Source: an uncultured Lentisphaerota bacterium (GTDB lineage: Bacteria > Verrucomicrobiota > Kiritimatiellia > CAIQIC01). From it: a DNA stretch of 64,000 nt. The stretch lies in contig CAISWQ010000119.1 of assembly GCA_903889245.1 (NCBI GenBank), positions 19,038-83,037 on the forward strand, given 5' to 3'. Made by a program: the position numbers and the translations under genes. Below the pieces are notes generated by a model. That model made no database searches. It was given only the letters and a program-made list of their open reading frames with translations, and had not been told where the DNA came from. Shown here piece after piece: positions 8,809 through 16,971 of this stretch. How positions within the stretch are numbered: the first letter of the stretch is position 1; each line of letters begins with the position of its first letter.

Positions 8809-10261
8809 ACATTTCCCGGTGATCGGCCACGCTGGCGCGGCCGGTTTCCTGCAGGCGGGCCAGCTCGCCGTTGCCGTGCCGCTGCCACGCCTTGAGGCCG
8901 TCGAGGTCCACGACGCGCACGTTGTCGTTCAGACCCTGCAACTCCGGCGCGACGTTGCGCGGCACGCCGAGGTCGAGCACCAGCACCGGCTGCTCCTGGT
9001 TGAAGAACGGCGCGTGGCCCTGGTGCAGCACGTGCGCGTTACTGGAGAGCGCGCAGAGAATCACGTCGGCCTCGCCGAGCGCGTCGCGCAAGCCGTTGAA
9101 CGAGATCAAACGCACCTGCTTTTCCAGGCCGGCGGGCACGGCCGGCTTATTGACGTGATAGCACCAGGTGCAGGCCAAGCCGGCGGCGGCGCAGCGGCGG
9201 ATCAGGCCCTCGCCGATCTTGCCGCCGCCGAGGATGAGCAGGCGTTTGCCGCGCAGCCTGGGCAGTTCGGCCAGCAGAAATTGCAGCGCGAGGTCCTCGA
9301 TCTCCACGCCGCCGAGCTGCGGCCCGCCAGCCTCGCGGATATGCTTGGAGATGTGCAGCGCGGCGCTCAACCAACTCTCCATGAAACTGCCGGCCCAGCC
9401 GGCCTCGGTCGCCACGCGCAGCGCTTCCTTGAGCTGCGCCACAATGTGATTCTCGCCGGGTGACTGCGAGAGCAGACCGGCGGTGAGCAGGCCCAGATGC
9501 TCGAAGGCGGCCCAGCCGGTCTTGCAATAGTGCGCGTGCGCCGGCAGCAGATCGAAGCGCAGCACGCGGCGCAGCAGTTCCTGCAGGCCCGGCTGGTTGG
9601 CGGCCAGCGCGATCAATTCCACGCGGTTGCAGGTGTTGAGCAGGATGAACTCGTTCAGCCCCCAGACCTGCCGCAGCATCGCGCCGGTCCCGGCGAAGGC
9701 GCCGCCGACCAGATGGTAGCGCTCGCGCTCGGTGACGCTCAACTGCTCGTGACTGGTGCCGAGCACGAGCAACTGCGCCGACTCCACCAGGTCCATGTGC
9801 CGCGCGAGGTTGTCCTTGATGATGCGCGCCTGCCGGCAGGAGCGGCCGCCGGTGGTCACGGAGACCGCGACGCTGCGATTGCGGAACGTCGCCGGCGTCA
9901 GGAAGCGGCCGTGCCGCCAGCTCGCGTCCACCGAGCAGGCCAGCACATTGTGATGCATGCATTCCTCGAGCACCCGCCGGTTGACCGGCTCGAAGCTCGT
10001 GGCGGCGAAGACAAGGAATTGCCCGGTCACGTCGGCGGGCGCGAAGTCGCGGACGTAATGCGTGATCTTTCCGCTCGCGGCCAGTTCGGCCAGCTCGGTC
10101 TGGACCTCCGGGCTGACCACGGTGACGCGCGCGCCGGCATCGAGCAGGGCGCGCACCTTGCGCGTGGCGATCTTGCCGCCGCCGACGACAAGGCAGGAGC
10201 GCCCATCCAGCAACAGGCCGACGGGGAAAACCGCTTCCGGCGTTGGATCGCGCTTCGTCAT
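8765..10261 (-). CDS. Precorrin-2 dehydrogenase/sirohydrochlorin ferrochelatase (CysG-N/Met8) fused to glutamyl-tRNA reductase (HemA)
   Basis: 498 residues from the ATG at 10261, which forms ATGA with the upstream stop; a longer frame to 10384 only adds sequence antisense-like in composition. Residues about 8-165 are the Met8/CysG N-terminal module: LVVGGGKIATRKVRALLDAG (NAD fold) and AVSVTTGGRSCRQARIIKDNL. The usual Asp pair after AAT reads AATSFEPVN here. Residues about 165-498 are glutamyl-tRNA reductase: VLGTSHEQLSVTERE, the catalytic cysteine in LLNTCNRVEL, SPGENHIVAQLKEA, and a second nucleotide fold LLILGGGKIGEGL. The reductase half is short and ends about 40 residues after VVDLDGL, so the C-terminal dimerisation domain seems missing. 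It thus combines the first step of tetrapyrrole synthesis with siroheme formation. Confidence 0.92.
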   Translation of the reverse strand: MTKRDPTPEAVFPVGLLLDGRSCLVVGGGKIATRKVRALLDAGARVTVVSPEVQTELAELAASGKITHYVRDFAPADVTGQFLVFAATSFEPVNRRVLEECMHHNVLACSVDASWRHGRFLTPATFRNRSVAVSVTTGGRSCRQARIIKDNLARHMDLVESAQLLVLGTSHEQLSVTERERYHLVGGAFAGTGAMLRQVWGLNEFILLNTCNRVELIALAANQPGLQELLRRVLRFDLLPAHAHYCKTGWAAFEHLGLLTAGLLSQSPGENHIVAQLKEALRVATEAGWAGSFMESWLSAALHISKHIREAGGPQLGGVEIEDLALQFLLAELPRLRGKRLLILGGGKIGEGLIRRCAAAGLACTWCYHVNKPAVPAGLEKQVRLISFNGLRDALGEADVILCALSSNAHVLHQGHAPFFNQEQPVLVLDLGVPRNVAPELQGLNDNVRVVDLDGLKAWQRHGNGELARLQETGRASVADHREMYDKLVGDLQGGNAE

Positions 10262-11298
10262 GTGCTTTCCGCAAAATACTTCATGCTCGTCTTCTTGAAT
10301 TCGCGCAGCGAACAGAGCAGCCGGCCTCTGGTCAACCCGCCGACCGCGCTCAAGCGCTCGAACTCGGCGAGCACGTCCGGCCACTGTCGCGCGTGCGTCA
10401 TGGCGTAAAGATTATAGGGAAATCCGTCAAAGGCAATCCGCTCGTAGCAATGGGTGACGCTCGGCTGTTCGGCCAGCCGGCGGCCGGCGGTGGCGACAAC
10501 CTCGGACGTGGCGTGCCAGACGCACATCGCGTTCGCGCGCAAGCCCACCTCGCGATGGCGCAGGATGATCGCGATACGCCGCAAGACTCCGCCGCCCTGC
10601 CATACCCGCAGTTGCTCCAGCAGGGACGCCGTGCTCAAACCGAGTGCCGAGGCAGGCGCGGCGAAAAAATCAGCGGCGGGCTCAAGCTGGCCTTCGAGCC
10701 GCTGGACGATCTGGCGTTGGCGCGCGTCCAGCGGCGGGGGCGGTGGCAGTTCAGGGCGTACGGCCGCGTCGGGAAATTTCTCGACGTGCGCGGAGAAGCG
10801 CGCGGTGTCGAAGACCACCTCGATCTTGAAACGCGTCTTTGCCGGCAGTACGCGGAGCACGGCTGGAGCGAGCGCGCGGCGAATCTGGCCGACCTGTGCC
10901 TCGAAGCGGTCGGTCAACTCTGCCAGCGTGAACCAGAGATTGGGCCACTGCTCATCAGGTGGCGGCGCGGCGGGGTGTGTAGCAGGCAAGTCCTGTGGCC
11001 AGCCGCGCTCATAGCAGTGCGTCACGCCGGTCAGCGGCGCGATGGCGCGCGCGGCGGCTTCCAACGCGGTGTGGTCCGGGATGTATGCCGCGCAGAGCGC
11101 GCTGCGGTAGCCGAGGTAGCGCGAGTCGAACACCGCGCCCAGCCGTCGCGCGACGCCGTCGCGGAACAAGCCGCGCACGAAGGCCAGCACCTGTTCCTCG
11201 GTCAGGCCGACCGCCGCGCCGAGTTCGGCAAACGGGCGCGGGACAAGCGGCAGGCCCTTTTGCAGCAGGAAGAGCAGTTGTTTCTCGGCGGTGGTCAT
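10258..11298 (-). CDS. ahbAB: Siroheme decarboxylase, AhbA and AhbB halves fused
   Basis: 346 residues from the ATG at 11298 (ATGA with the upstream ahbD stop). Two tandem Lrp/AsnC-type modules are visible: residues about 2-180 (winged helix LLFLLQKGLPLVPRPFAELG, then VTHCYERGW) and about 195-340 (DARQRQIVQRLEG, then VTHCYERIAFDGFPYNLYAM). The HCYER repeat in both halves and the FPYNLY motif are those of AhbA/AhbB and NirD/L/G/H siroheme decarboxylases, which normally are two separate subunits. Reaction: siroheme to 12,18-didecarboxysiroheme. The N-terminal half has a proline-rich insert after HCYERGW. Adjacent ahbC and ahbD, and no cytochrome cd1 genes, favour haem over haem d1. Confidence 0.92.
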   Translation of the reverse strand: MTTAEKQLLFLLQKGLPLVPRPFAELGAAVGLTEEQVLAFVRGLFRDGVARRLGAVFDSRYLGYRSALCAAYIPDHTALEAAARAIAPLTGVTHCYERGWPQDLPATHPAAPPPDEQWPNLWFTLAELTDRFEAQVGQIRRALAPAVLRVLPAKTRFKIEVVFDTARFSAHVEKFPDAAVRPELPPPPPLDARQRQIVQRLEGQLEPAADFFAAPASALGLSTASLLEQLRVWQGGGVLRRIAIILRHREVGLRANAMCVWHATSEVVATAGRRLAEQPSVTHCYERIAFDGFPYNLYAMTHARQWPDVLAEFERLSAVGGLTRGRLLCSLREFKKTSMKYFAEST

Positions 11299-12410
11299 GG
11301 GTGCGGTCGAGTGTGGGGATGACCCGCCGCGGGTTTCGGCATCGGCGGGTCCTGGCCCGGCACATAGGCGCAACCGGGTTCGGGGTCAAGGTAGTCGCCG
11401 GTCTCCGCCAGCGCGCGGGCGCGGCAACCGCCGCAGGAGAAGCGATATTCGCACGCGCCGCACTTGCCGTGATAGTCGTCCGGCTCGCGCAGGTCGCTGA
11501 AGATGGGCGAGGTGTCGTAGATTTTCCAGAAGTCCAGGCCGTGGTCGCGCAGGTTGCCGCAGGGCCGGTCGAAGAAACCGCACGGCTGGAGTTCGCCGAC
11601 GTGCGAGACGAAAACGAACCCGCGCGCGGCCATGCAGCCGTTGGCCGGCGGCGGCATCCCCGGCCGCGTCGGCGGCGCGCCGGTCTCTTTCCAGACGCGG
11701 CGCGCGACGCGGACATAGTGCGGCGCACAGGTCGTCTTGATGCGCATCGGCGACTTGGCCGCGGCGCGCGCGATCCACTCCAGCGCGGCCTCATATTCCT
11801 GCGGCGAAATTTCCACGCTGCGCAATTCCGAGCCGCGGCCGGTGGGCACGAGGAAGAAAAAGTCCAGCGCCGCCGCGCCGAGCTGCTTCGCCAACTCGGC
11901 GATCTGCGGCAGCTCGCCGACGTTGAGCTTGGTCACGGTGCAGTTGATCTGGAATTCCAGCCCGCCGGCGATCGCATGGCCCAGCCCGCGCAACGCGTCA
12001 TCGAAAATCCCCGGCACGCCGCGGAAGGCGTCGTGCGTCTGGGCCGTCGCGCCGTCGAGGCTGATGCTGATGCGCTTGATGCCGGACTCACGCAACCGCT
12101 GGACCGTCTCCGGCGTCAGCAGCGGGCCGCAGGGCGACATCACGGCGCGCAGACCCAGGTCCGTCGCGGTGCGGGCGAGTTCATAGATGTCCTCGCGCGC
12201 CATCGGCTCGCCGCCGGTGAAAATCAAAATGGGTTTGGCGCGCGTGGCAATTGAGGCGAGCAGGCGCTTGCCTTCGTCGGTGGAGAGCTCGCCGGAGTAG
12301 GGGACATTGCGCGCCGCGCCGCGGCAGTGCTGGCATTTCAACGGGCAGCGGCGGGTGGTCTCCCACGCCAGCACGCTCAAGGGTTGCTCATGCAAGGCCG
12401 ATCTCCTCAT
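11295..12410 (-). CDS. ahbD: Radical SAM haem synthase AhbD
   Basis: Converts Fe-coproporphyrin III to protohaem by two oxidative decarboxylations. 371 residues. Radical SAM cluster motif CPLKCQHCRGAARNV near residue 22, then FTGGEPMAREDIYELARTA and ISISLDGATAQTHDAFRGVP. The C-terminal CGACEYRFSCGGCRARA is a SPASM-type auxiliary cluster region. HCRGAA and the FLVPTGRGSEL segment match AhbD rather than AhbC/NirJ. The ATG at 12410 overlaps ahbC by 23 bp; a TTG at 12395 has a better GAGGAG upstream and may be the real start. Confidence 0.9.
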   Translation of the reverse strand: MRRSALHEQPLSVLAWETTRRCPLKCQHCRGAARNVPYSGELSTDEGKRLLASIATRAKPILIFTGGEPMAREDIYELARTATDLGLRAVMSPCGPLLTPETVQRLRESGIKRISISLDGATAQTHDAFRGVPGIFDDALRGLGHAIAGGLEFQINCTVTKLNVGELPQIAELAKQLGAAALDFFFLVPTGRGSELRSVEISPQEYEAALEWIARAAAKSPMRIKTTCAPHYVRVARRVWKETGAPPTRPGMPPPANGCMAARGFVFVSHVGELQPCGFFDRPCGNLRDHGLDFWKIYDTSPIFSDLREPDDYHGKCGACEYRFSCGGCRARALAETGDYLDPEPGCAYVPGQDPPMPKPAAGHPHTRPHP

Positions 12411-13569
12411 CGGTCAGGTAGCACGCCGGGTCCGGCGCCCAGAGGTCGCCGGTCGCGGCCTCGGCGCGCGCCCGGAAATTTCCGCCGCAAACGTCGAGGA
12501 ATTTGCACTGCGCGCAACGGCCGGTGACGTATTTCTTCTTCTCCTTCAGCTTGCCGAGCAGCGGATGCGTGCGGTCGCTCCAGATCTGGCTGAACGGTTT
12601 TTCGCGGACGTTGCCCAGCGGTTGGTTGCGCCAGAACTGGTCGGGATAGACGGTGCCATCCCAACTGATGCAGCCGATGCCGACGCCCGTGCTGTTGCCG
12701 CCGTTCATCTTGAGCAGTTTCATCACGTCCGCGGCGCGCGGATTATTTTCGCGCAACATCCGCAGGTAGAGGTAGGGACCGTCGCAGTGGTTGTCCACGG
12801 TCAGCACCTCGGCGGGCAGGCCCTGCCGGTGCAGTTCCACCGCGCCCTCGATGATCTGGTCCACCACGGCGCGCGTCTGCGCGTGGTCGAGGTCCTCGCT
12901 CGCCAGCTCCGAGCCGCGCCCGCTATACACCAGATGATAGAAGCAAATCCGCGGCACGCCCTCGTCGCGCATCAACTGGAAGATGCCGGGGATGTCCGGC
13001 GCGTTTTCCTTGAAGATGGTGAAGCGCAACCCGACCTTCAGCCCGATGCTGCGGCAGAGCCGCACCGCCGCGAGGGCTTCGTCGAACGCGCCGCGCTGGC
13101 GGCGGAAACGGTCGTGCGTCGCGCGCAGGCCGTCGAGGCTGATGCCCACGTAGGAGAGGCCGAGTTCCTTGCAGCGCTGCGCCAGTTCCGGCGTCAGCAG
13201 CATCCCGTTGGTGGAAATCACCGCGCGCATCTGGCGGCTGACCGCGTGCGTGATCAGGGCAGGCAGGTCGGGCCGCAGCAGCGGCTCGCCGCCGGAGAAC
13301 AGCAGCACCGGGCAGCCGAAGTCGGCGAGGTCATCAATCAGCCGCAGCCCGGCCGCGTGGTCGAGCGCGCCGCTCGCGGCGTTGTCGGTCGCGGCGTAGC
13401 AGTGCCGGCACGAGAGGTTGCAGGCCGGCGTCACGTTCCAGACCACGACCGGCTTCTTGTCGGCGGAGAACTGGAGCAGGTGGCTCGGCAGGCGTTTTGC
13501 CTGTCGCCCGTAGCGCAGCGGGTCCGACGCCTCCACCGTGCCCAGATAGAGTTTTGAGATGCCAATCAT
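12388..13569 (-). CDS. ahbC: Radical SAM 12,18-didecarboxysiroheme deacetylase AhbC
   Basis: Removes two acetate side chains from 12,18-didecarboxysiroheme to give Fe-coproporphyrin III. 393 residues from ATG at 13569; the upstream frame to 14304 runs through repeats and antisense of another gene. Motifs: VTPACNLSCRHCYAAT (radical SAM CxxxCxxC), LLFSGGEPLLRPDLP, FYHLVYSGRGSELA, GIGCISWDGTVYPDQFW and a C-terminal CAQCKFLDVCGGNFRARAEA. These are AhbC/NirJ family marks; the NirJ alternative is unlikely because AhbD is next door. It is the first gene of the haem operon; a TATATT at 13593-13598 (minus) is a possible -10 box. Confidence 0.9.
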   Translation of the reverse strand: MIGISKLYLGTVEASDPLRYGRQAKRLPSHLLQFSADKKPVVVWNVTPACNLSCRHCYAATDNAASGALDHAAGLRLIDDLADFGCPVLLFSGGEPLLRPDLPALITHAVSRQMRAVISTNGMLLTPELAQRCKELGLSYVGISLDGLRATHDRFRRQRGAFDEALAAVRLCRSIGLKVGLRFTIFKENAPDIPGIFQLMRDEGVPRICFYHLVYSGRGSELASEDLDHAQTRAVVDQIIEGAVELHRQGLPAEVLTVDNHCDGPYLYLRMLRENNPRAADVMKLLKMNGGNSTGVGIGCISWDGTVYPDQFWRNQPLGNVREKPFSQIWSDRTHPLLGKLKEKKKYVTGRCAQCKFLDVCGGNFRARAEAATGDLWAPDPACYLTDEEIGLA

Positions 13570-13628
13570 GTTCGCCCGGAAAACGCGGCGCGAATATACA
13601 CTGCTTTGCGCACCCCGCCAGCAGATGA

Positions 13629-13709
13629 TTTTCCAGGCCTTGGAAACGTGGAGCGTGAAATTTTCCAAGCCTTGAAAAAATCTGTGCGAAATTTCCAAGC
13701 CTTGGAAAG
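13629..13709. repeat. Palindrome array B (3 units)
   Basis: Centres at 13638, 13670 and 13700 (32, 30). Cores CCAGGCCTTGG, CCAAGCCTTG and CCAAGCCTTGG. It lies in the 261-bp gap between the divergent haem operon and the methyltransferase gene, so could overlap control elements of either. Confidence 0.9.
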
Positions 13710-13830
13710 TGCAGGGTGGAGCGTGACCGCCGGGTACGCTGTGAACGCGCCCGGAGGTCGCGTTCCACCTTTTCGGAGACGCGCTGCGCCGGCTTGCGCG
13801 GCGCAGGCAAAGCGGGTTAAATGCGCCGCG

Positions 13831-14718
13831 ATGAACGCGCCCGTTCCATCCCAGGCCGAGTGGCCGCTGCGGCTCTTCAAGCTCTCGCTCCTGAAGCAGG
13901 AGAAATTCCGCGTGCTCTGCGAGCTGCTCGGCCCGACCGCAGGGCTGACCTGCCTCGACATCGGCGGCGATAACGGCGTCATCAGCCTGCTGCTGCGGCA
14001 GCGCGGCGGCACGTGGACCAGCGCCGACGGCAGCGCGGCGGCGGTGGACGCCATCCGGCAGCTGGTGGGCGGGCCGGTCTGTATGCTCGAGGGCGCGCGC
14101 CTGCCGCTGCCCGATGGCCAGTTCGATCGCGTGGTAGTGATTGACTACCTCGAACACGTGATCGCCGACGACACCTTCATTGCCGAGTGCCACCGCGTGC
14201 TCAAGCCCGAGGGCGTGCTCATCCTCAACACGCCGCACGTCAAACGCTCGCTGATTTTTGGCCTGCGGCGGCTGCTCGGGTTGAGCGATGCGCGCCACGG
14301 CCACGTGCGGCCCGGCTACACCGAGGGCCAGCTCTTTGGCGTGCTGAAGAATGGGTTCGATGTCGAACAGGCGCGAACCTACTCGCGGTTCTTCATCCAG
14401 TTACTGGACACGGCCATCCGGTTCGTCAGCGAGCGCAAGGGCGCGAGTCACGATGCGGTCAAGGGGACGCTGCTGACCGCAGCGGATTTCCAGCGGATGG
14501 AAAAGTCCCTGAAGCTCTACCGCCTGCTGTTCCCGTTCTTCTGGCTCGCGGTCCAGCTTGACCGGCTGCTGTGCTGCACGCGCGGCTTCATGCTGATCGC
14601 GCGCGCGCGCCGCCGCCAGTGGCTTACGCGGCCCGCCACGCCCGCGCTTTCCAACGGTCGCTCGCTGGCCGAGGCCACGCTCGGCGGAACCATCGGCAGC
14701 GCGGCGAAGCTGGGGTGA
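13831..14718 (+). CDS. Class I SAM-dependent methyltransferase
   Basis: 295 residues from ATG at 13831. The SAM-binding motif I is CLDIGGDNGVISLL (about 40-53); an acidic end of strand 2 (SADGSAAAV) and motif VVVIDYLEHVIADDTF follow, then RVLKPEGVLILNTPH, the usual post-I pattern of Methyltransf_11-type enzymes. The C-terminal half has a hydrophobic patch (LYRLLFPFFWLAVQLDRLL) that could be a membrane-facing helix, followed by a basic tail. Substrate cannot be told. It is divergent from the haem operon and stands alone. Confidence 0.8.
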   Translation: MNAPVPSQAEWPLRLFKLSLLKQEKFRVLCELLGPTAGLTCLDIGGDNGVISLLLRQRGGTWTSADGSAAAVDAIRQLVGGPVCMLEGARLPLPDGQFDRVVVIDYLEHVIADDTFIAECHRVLKPEGVLILNTPHVKRSLIFGLRRLLGLSDARHGHVRPGYTEGQLFGVLKNGFDVEQARTYSRFFIQLLDTAIRFVSERKGASHDAVKGTLLTAADFQRMEKSLKLYRLLFPFFWLAVQLDRLLCCTRGFMLIARARRRQWLTRPATPALSNGRSLAEATLGGTIGSAAKLG

Positions 14719-14728
14719 GGTGGGCCGG

Positions 14729-14779
14729 CTGTAGCGGCGACCTGTGGTCGCCGTCGGCGACCATAGGCCGCCGCTACAG
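14729..14779. repeat. REP-like hairpin, family CTGTAGCGGCG (copy 1)
   Basis: 51-bp imperfect palindrome running from CTGTAGCGGCG to CGCCGCTACAG with GCCGTCGGCGAC in the middle. Two other copies lie at 25409-25459 and 55901-55951. Confidence 0.85.
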
Positions 14780-14805
14780 AAATCCTCGGAGCATCCACAG
14801 TAAAG

Positions 14806-14877
14806 GCGCAGCGACGCTGCGCCCTCCATCTTCCGTTTGGCTGGCGAGAGCTGGAGGGCGGCGCGTCGCGCCGCCGT
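14806..14877. repeat. Pair of facing GC-rich hairpins
   Basis: GGCGCAGCGACGCTGCGCC and GGCGGCGCGTCGCGCCGCC, each a hairpin, are joined to inverted CCTCCA/TGGAGG so that the whole region can also fold as one large stem. Lies downstream of both the methyltransferase and the esterase gene. Confidence 0.55.
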
Positions 14878-14908
14878 TGCGGGAGAGTTTGCGGTTTGGG
14901 TATTGCGG

Positions 14909-14930
14909 GCCGCGTTCTGACGAACGCGGC
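14909..14930. repeat. Perfect hairpin, 9-bp stem
   Basis: GCCGCGTTC, loop TGAC, GAACGCGGC, 10 bp beyond the esterase stop. Similar GCGGCTAC hairpins recur at about 55740 and 56075. It may work as a terminator between convergent genes, though there is no U-tract. Confidence 0.5.
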
Positions 14931-14940
14931 TACGACCGGA

Positions 14941-15858
14941 TCACTTCGCGATGAAGCCGTGCTGGCGCAGCCACGCTTCGAGCAGCGTGGGCCAGTGATC
15001 GGTGACCGGCAGCTTGCGATCCTTCATGCCGAAACCGTGCGGGCCGTCCTCGAAGATATGCAACTCCGCCGGCACGCCGGCTTTCTTCAGCGCCAGGTAC
15101 ATCCGCACGCTGTTCTCGGCCTTCACGGTCTTGTCGTTGGCGCCGGTGACGAGGAAGGTCGGGGGCGCGTTCGTCGGCACCTGCAATTCGCAGGAATAGT
15201 AGGCGGCCAGCTTGGGGTCCACGGGATCGCCGATCAGGTTTCTCTGCGAACCGCCGTGGCACAGATTGGTGTCGTTCATGTTGATCACGGCATAGACCGG
15301 CACGGAGAAATCCGGGCGCGAGCTCTGGCGCGCGATGGGATCGGCGGCGTCGGGCTGGCCGGCATCGAAGTGTACGGTCATGGTCGCGGCGAGGTGGCCG
15401 CCGGCGGAGAAGCCGATGATGCCGAGCTTCTGTGGATTGACGCCCCACTCGCCGGCGCGCGCGCGGATCAGGCGCAGCGCGCGGCTGGCATCGGCCGAGG
15501 GCGCGGTGTGGTCATAGAGGCGTTGCTGGCCCATGACCGGCCGGCGGTAGCGCAGCACGAACGCGGCGACGCCGCGCGCGTTGAACCAGCGCGCGATGTC
15601 ATAGCCCTCGTAGGTGTACATGCAGTTCAGGTAGCCGCCGCCGGGGCAGACGAGCACGCCGCTGCCGTTGGCCTGCTCCTTCGGCGGCAGGAACAGCGTC
15701 AGGGTGGGGCGGATGAGCGTTTCATCGGTGACCTTCAGTTGCTGCCATTTTTCCGCGCCGGGCGCGAGGCCGGGCCAGAGCTGAAGGACATCGTTCGTCT
15801 CCGCGCGCGCGAGCATCGCGCCGAGCGCCAACAGCACCAGCCCAAGTTTTAGTTTCAT
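14941..15858 (-). CDS. Secreted alpha/beta hydrolase (BD-FAE/acetyl xylan esterase type)
   Basis: 305 residues with a signal peptide (MKLKLGLVLLALGAMLARA). The nucleophile elbow is GFSAGGH at about 160, the oxyanion HG-type motif is VLVCPGGGYLN, and the acid and base are in TGANDKTV and EDGPHGFG. The family removes acetyl or feruloyl groups from plant polysaccharides or small esters; the true substrate is unknown. GGAG stands 8 bp before the ATG. A single palindrome unit lies 15 bp upstream. Confidence 0.85.
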   Translation of the reverse strand: MKLKLGLVLLALGAMLARAETNDVLQLWPGLAPGAEKWQQLKVTDETLIRPTLTLFLPPKEQANGSGVLVCPGGGYLNCMYTYEGYDIARWFNARGVAAFVLRYRRPVMGQQRLYDHTAPSADASRALRLIRARAGEWGVNPQKLGIIGFSAGGHLAATMTVHFDAGQPDAADPIARQSSRPDFSVPVYAVINMNDTNLCHGGSQRNLIGDPVDPKLAAYYSCELQVPTNAPPTFLVTGANDKTVKAENSVRMYLALKKAGVPAELHIFEDGPHGFGMKDRKLPVTDHWPTLLEAWLRQHGFIAK

Positions 15859-15872
15859 ATGCGCTCCATCGG

Positions 15873-15889
15873 TTTTCCAAGCCTTGGAA
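15873..15889. repeat. Palindrome unit C (single)
   Basis: TTTTCCAAGCCTTGGAA, perfect core, 2 bp beyond the stop of the RidA-like gene and upstream of the esterase start. Confidence 0.85.
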
Positions 15890-15891
15890 CA

Positions 15892-16971
15892 TCAGGCGGG
15901 GACGATGGCGTCGAGCTCGAGCTCGAAGAGCAGGTCGTCGCGGCAGACGGTGGCGTGCGCCGGGGCCATCGGGAACTCGGCGATGCCGCGGGCGCGCAGG
16001 CAGGCGTTGAACTGCGGCAGATCGGCGATGTTGTGGAAGTAGCCGACGGCGCGGACGGTGTCGGCCCAGCCCATGCCGCGCGATTTGAGGATGGCCTCGA
16101 CCACGTCGAGCGTGAGGTGGATCTGCTTGATCACGTCGTCTTGATAAAGGGTCTGGCCGCCGGGCTCAATGCTGGCGGTGCCGGAGATGATGAGGTCGCG
16201 GCGGTCGGGGAAGCCGAGTTCCACCGCGCGGGCGAAGGAACTGCGATAGTTGGTCGCGGGGCACTGCAAGGGCGATTGGACCTCTTGGATGCTCACCTGG
16301 TTGTGCCGCGGTTTGATCGCCAGCGCGCCGGCGGCGAGCGCCGCGCCCGCCGGGTTGCTCGCGCCGATGCCGGTACTCGCAGGCACGAGGTGCTCAAAGA
16401 CGCCGCGCTCGTTGAAGAAGTCGGTGCGGCCCTTGTTGAACACGTCGTACCAGTCCAGCAGCTTGTCGAGGAAGAACCAGGTGCGGACGACGTGCAGGAA
16501 ATTCATGCCGGCCTTCTGCACGCCGGCCTCGAGGCGCTCGAAGCAGGAGCGGGTCTGCGCGTAGCGGTCGGCCTTGAGATCGAGCGGCAGGATGCCGGCG
16601 AGCAGGCAGTAGTCGGCGTCGGCATCGGACCAGGTGCTGCCGACGACGCCGTTTTCCAGGTGGATGCGCTTGACGGGCACGCCATCGAGCAGGAAGGCTT
16701 GGATGCCGGCGACGTGGCTCCCGGAGCAGACATCGCCCTGGACCCAGAGCAGCGGCCAACCCGCGGCCATCTTGGCCCTGGCGGCGTCGTGGAAGCCGCA
16801 GCCGCCGAAGACGAGCTGCGCGGCGACGTTGCCGGAGGCGGGCGGGAAATCGTCGAAGATGGAAAGCGGATCGGTGCCATCATGGCGGCCGGTGATATAG
16901 CGTACCAGTCCCCCGCCGCGTTCGAGGGTCACAACATCGCCATCGGGGGCGTGCTGCCGGATGATCTTCAT
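15892..16971 (-). CDS. Two-domain RidA-like/chorismatase-type protein
   Basis: 359 residues, cytosolic. The C-terminal half is a YjgF/RidA-like domain (GTASIEPGGQTLYQDD, QIHLTLDVVEAILKSRGM), while the middle carries VVRTWFFLDKLLDWYDVFN and LVPASTGIGASNP, which are seen in the FkbO/chorismatase-like branch of the superfamily. Rid enzymes deaminate reactive enamines; chorismatases hydrolyse chorismate. Neither can be chosen from sequence alone. Its ATG overlaps the stop of the upstream cytochrome gene (ATGA), so the two are coupled. Confidence 0.7.
   Translation of the reverse strand: MKIIRQHAPDGDVVTLERGGGLVRYITGRHDGTDPLSIFDDFPPASGNVAAQLVFGGCGFHDAARAKMAAGWPLLWVQGDVCSGSHVAGIQAFLLDGVPVKRIHLENGVVGSTWSDADADYCLLAGILPLDLKADRYAQTRSCFERLEAGVQKAGMNFLHVVRTWFFLDKLLDWYDVFNKGRTDFFNERGVFEHLVPASTGIGASNPAGAALAAGALAIKPRHNQVSIQEVQSPLQCPATNYRSSFARAVELGFPDRRDLIISGTASIEPGGQTLYQDDVIKQIHLTLDVVEAILKSRGMGWADTVRAVGYFHNIADLPQFNACLRARGIAEFPMAPAHATVCRDDLLFELELDAIVPA

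Noticed and set aside
10258..13569. Haem d1 (nir) biosynthesis cluster
   Set aside because: AhbD is present and no nirS, nirF, nirE or nirN-like gene is nearby; the Ahb haem pathway explains the set better.
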